15,704 nucleotides of DNA from CAZHJK01 sp964533275 (GTDB taxonomy: Bacteria; Bacillota; Clostridia; Eubacteriales; Garciellaceae), in assembly GCA_964533275.1 (NCBI GenBank), contig CAZHJK010000041.1:1-15704 (forward strand), in the 5' to 3' direction. The translations under genes were made by a program, and so were the position numbers. Below, piece by piece: positions 13,853 to 15,704 of this stretch (position 1 is its first letter; every line of letters starts with the position of its first letter). The notes under the pieces are model-generated. The model was not told where the DNA came from. It worked only from the letters and a program-made list of their open reading frames with translations, and made no database searches.

Positions 13853-14971
13853 TTAAAATTCAAATAATATTCTTAACCGCATCTGAAACAATTTCAAGAA
13901 ATATTGTATAGTTGGCGAATACATAGCAATTATAAGTATTGGTAATAATGCAGATAATACTAAAGCGAATACATACTTTAATTTTACGCCTGTATGGTAT
14001 AACTTATTTACTCCCTTCGCATCAATTAATTTTGAACCTATTTTTAATCTCACTAGAAAAGTACTAGCCATACCTTTTCTCCCTTTTTCGAGAAAGTCAA
14101 TCATATTAGAATGACTACCTAGAGCTATTATTAAATCAGCACCTTTTTCATAAGCTATTAACATAGCAATATCTTCACTCGTTCCAGGAGCAGGAATTGT
14201 CAGAGCACTTAACCCTAAACTATTTATTCTTTCCATTCCCGGGGCAGTCCCATCAGTATACGCGTGCACTACTATTTCATCACATTTCTTTAACGCCTCA
14301 TCACTAACACTGTCCATATCACCTACAATAATATTTGGTTTATAACCAAATTCTAATAATGCATCCGCACCACCATCTACACCTATTAGTACAGGTTTTT
14401 CCTCTTTTATATAAGATTGCAAGGTGCTTAAATCCTCTTTATAATTCTGACCCCTTACTACAACCACAACATACTTACCCTTTATTGTAGTTTTTATAGT
14501 AGGAATTGATATGCCATTTAGTATAATGTTTTTTTCTTTTTTTGCATAATCTAAGGTGTTCTCAATAAATTTATCCAATTCTATGGAAATATTATTTTTT
14601 GCTTCGTTTATTTTGTAATTAACAATTTCTTCTGTGAACCATTGTCCCTTACCTACCAATTGCCCATCTTTAAAAATCTCATTTTCTAATACTTCAATCT
14701 CTTCACTCTCTTTTATAAATTTAAAAAGATCCTCCTTTACATCATCTAATATTGGGATATTTGCATCAATTAATACTTTAGGTCCTAAATTAGGATATTT
14801 ACCACTAATGGACTTGTCCATATTAATAACTAGTTTAGTTTTAGCACTAACTAGAGACTCAGCTGCAACTTCATCTATATCTTTATGTTTTATAATTGCT
14901 ATCTCTCCAGGATTAATTCTCTTAGCTAGAGCTTTGGTCTTTTTATCTAACCTTACTATTCCTTTGATCAC
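13853..14971 (-). CDS. steA: SteA-like cytokinetic protein (thiamine pyrophosphokinase-like fold)
   Basis: A 372-residue protein of the SteA family. The N-terminal region (1-80) resembles a small nucleotide-binding domain. A thiamine pyrophosphokinase-like domain follows, with GVDGGAD (197-203), GDMDS (217-221) and SED (255-257), then a single membrane helix near 323-345 and a short basic tail. In Corynebacterium SteA acts with SteB at the division site to promote daughter-cell separation; thiamine kinase activity is not expected. The start codon is GTG (14969-14971), six bases after GGAGGG. First gene of a four-gene operon with its own promoter. The family call is good; the cell-division role in Clostridia is inference. 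Confidence 0.85.
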   Translation of the reverse strand: MIKGIVRLDKKTKALAKRINPGEIAIIKHKDIDEVAAESLVSAKTKLVINMDKSISGKYPNLGPKVLIDANIPILDDVKEDLFKFIKESEEIEVLENEIFKDGQLVGKGQWFTEEIVNYKINEAKNNISIELDKFIENTLDYAKKEKNIILNGISIPTIKTTIKGKYVVVVVRGQNYKEDLSTLQSYIKEEKPVLIGVDGGADALLEFGYKPNIIVGDMDSVSDEALKKCDEIVVHAYTDGTAPGMERINSLGLSALTIPAPGTSEDIAMLIAYEKGADLIIALGSHSNMIDFLEKGRKGMASTFLVRLKIGSKLIDAKGVNKLYHTGVKLKYVFALVLSALLPILIIAMYSPTIQYFLKLFQMRLRILFEF

Positions 14972-15010
14972 TTATAACCCTCCACTTTATTACATTGGGT
15001 ATTTATTACC

Positions 15011-15039
15011 ATTTTATTGTAATTAATATTTTATCACAA
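15011..15039 (-). promoter_or_regulatory. Candidate promoter of the ste operon
   Basis: On the minus strand TTGTGA (15034-15039), a 17-base spacer and TAAAAT (15011-15016) lie about 40 bases upstream of the steA GTG. Nine of twelve positions match the housekeeping consensus. It follows the nrdR terminator, which makes an independent promoter necessary here. Confidence 0.55.
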
Positions 15040-15081
15040 ATAAACATTAATAAATAATTTTGCTAATGAGATACCAACAAC

Positions 15082-15114
15082 AAAAAATAAGCCCATAAGG
15101 CTTTGCCCTATGAG
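15082..15114 (-). terminator. nrdR intrinsic terminator
   Basis: A 10-bp stem with two G-U wobbles (CTCATAGGGC-AAA-GCCTTATGGG) is followed on the minus strand by CTTATTTTTT. It starts 3 bases after the nrdR stop. The opposite strand also has a T-rich flank, so it may be bidirectional. Confidence 0.8.
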
Positions 15115-15117
15115 GTT

Positions 15118-15567
15118 TTATTTTTCTTTTATTAGTTTATTTAGTTCTTCCATAAAAGTATTTATATCTTTAAACTGTCTATAAACCGATGCAAATCTCA
15201 CATAAGCAACCTCATCTATTTTTTTTAATTCGTTAATTATAAGCTCACCTATAAAAGTACTGGTAATTTCTCTTTCCATAGTGTTAAATACTTTCTTTTC
15301 TATATATTCTACTAAATCTTCTATTTGACTAATTGATACTGGACGCTTCTCACAGGCTTTTAGAATGCCATTCATTATTTTATTTCTATTATAATGCTCT
15401 CTATTTCCATCTTTCTTGATTATCATCAAAGGCATATTTTCAATATTTTCATATGTAGTGAATCTCTTAAGGCATTTAATACATTCTCTTCTTCTGCGTA
15501 TACCATCTTCTGTAGGTCTAGAATCTACTACTCTGCTTTCGATAGAATTACAAAATGGACACTTCAC
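15118..15567 (-). CDS. nrdR: Transcriptional repressor NrdR
   Basis: Represses ribonucleotide reductase genes in response to ATP/dATP by binding NrdR boxes. The 149 residues are the normal length. The N-terminal zinc ribbon has C3-P-x-C6 and C29-x-x-C32 with the DNA-binding RRRR stretch (24-27), and an ATP-cone domain covers about 49-139. The linker between the two cysteine pairs is two residues shorter than in the common SRPTEDxxxIRRRR form. The start is GTG (15565-15567), seven bases after AGGAGGT. It is monocistronic with a promoter and terminator. No ribonucleotide reductase gene is in the window. Confidence 0.96.
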   Translation of the reverse strand: MKCPFCNSIESRVVDSRPTEDGIRRRRECIKCLKRFTTYENIENMPLMIIKKDGNREHYNRNKIMNGILKACEKRPVSISQIEDLVEYIEKKVFNTMEREITSTFIGELIINELKKIDEVAYVRFASVYRQFKDINTFMEELNKLIKEK

Positions 15568-15599
15568 AAATTTTACCTCCTCTGAGTATATCTCGATAC

Positions 15600-15628
15600 A
15601 TTATACAATATCAGTATAAATTTGTCCA
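15600..15628 (-). promoter_or_regulatory. nrdR promoter
   Basis: On the minus strand TGGACA (15623-15628), an exact 17-base spacer and TATAAT (15600-15605), eleven of twelve consensus positions. It gives a leader of about 25 bases. Upstream, 15629-15704 shows no gene that I can identify. Confidence 0.78.
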
Positions 15629-15704
15629 TTTTCTAATAAAGAGGTCAGCTCCAACGAGTAAATTTTTTTATCTACCTATAAATCTAAAAAATTCCCTTAA
15701 TTAC

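Noticed and set aside
1..15704. CRISPR array, insertion sequence, prophage, tRNA or defence system
   Set aside because: No spaced direct repeats, transposase, integrase outside the conserved xerD, tRNA-like fold or defence gene was found on either strand; the window is a conserved chromosomal region.

Overview
The window is AT-rich DNA in which all fifteen recognisable genes lie on the minus strand, so transcription runs from high to low coordinates. Codon use, strong AGGAGG-type ribosome binding sites, intrinsic terminators with U-tracts, and a gene order matching the Bacillus/Clostridium sporulation chromosome point to a low-GC Gram-positive, most likely an anaerobic member of the Clostridia. 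This is inference from content; no rRNA or other taxonomic marker is present.

In transcription order: (1) nrdR (15118-15567), monocistronic, with its own promoter and terminator. (2) A cell-envelope operon, 11456-14971: steA, steB, a family 2 glycosyltransferase and a divergent MraY-like membrane transferase. It is tightly packed, has a promoter at its head and ends in a terminator. (3) A sodium-dependent NSS-family transporter (9763-11136) behind a 319-base structured leader. (4) A DUF3866 gene, a Nudix hydrolase (nudF) and spoIIM (7310-9626). (5) ald, alanine dehydrogenase (6072-7193), with a near-consensus promoter and a terminator. (6) xerD (4858-5748), terminated by a hairpin that includes its stop codon. 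(7) deoB and a purine nucleoside phosphorylase, translationally coupled (2736-4735). (8) dacF (1479-2645). (9) lysA (92-1372).

The order nudF / spoIIM / xerD / deoB / pnp / dacF / (spoIIA, spoVA) / lysA is that of Bacillus subtilis, but here the spoIIA-sigF and spoVA block between dacF and lysA is absent: only 106 bp separate the two genes. spoIIM and dacF remain, and dacF is preceded by a sequence resembling a forespore (sigma-F/G) promoter. The cell may therefore carry spoIIA elsewhere or have partly lost sporulation.

Several genes concern peptidoglycan and its remodelling: DacF trims stem peptides, LysA consumes diaminopimelate, SpoIIM belongs to the engulfment hydrolase complex, and SteA/SteB relatives control a division hydrolase in Corynebacterium. 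DeoB and PNP salvage nucleosides. There is no mobile element, CRISPR array, defence island or RNA gene that I can support. The most notable observations are a XerD with two altered catalytic positions, a divergent MraY-like protein in the ste operon, the missing spoIIA-spoVA block, and several structured non-coding leaders.
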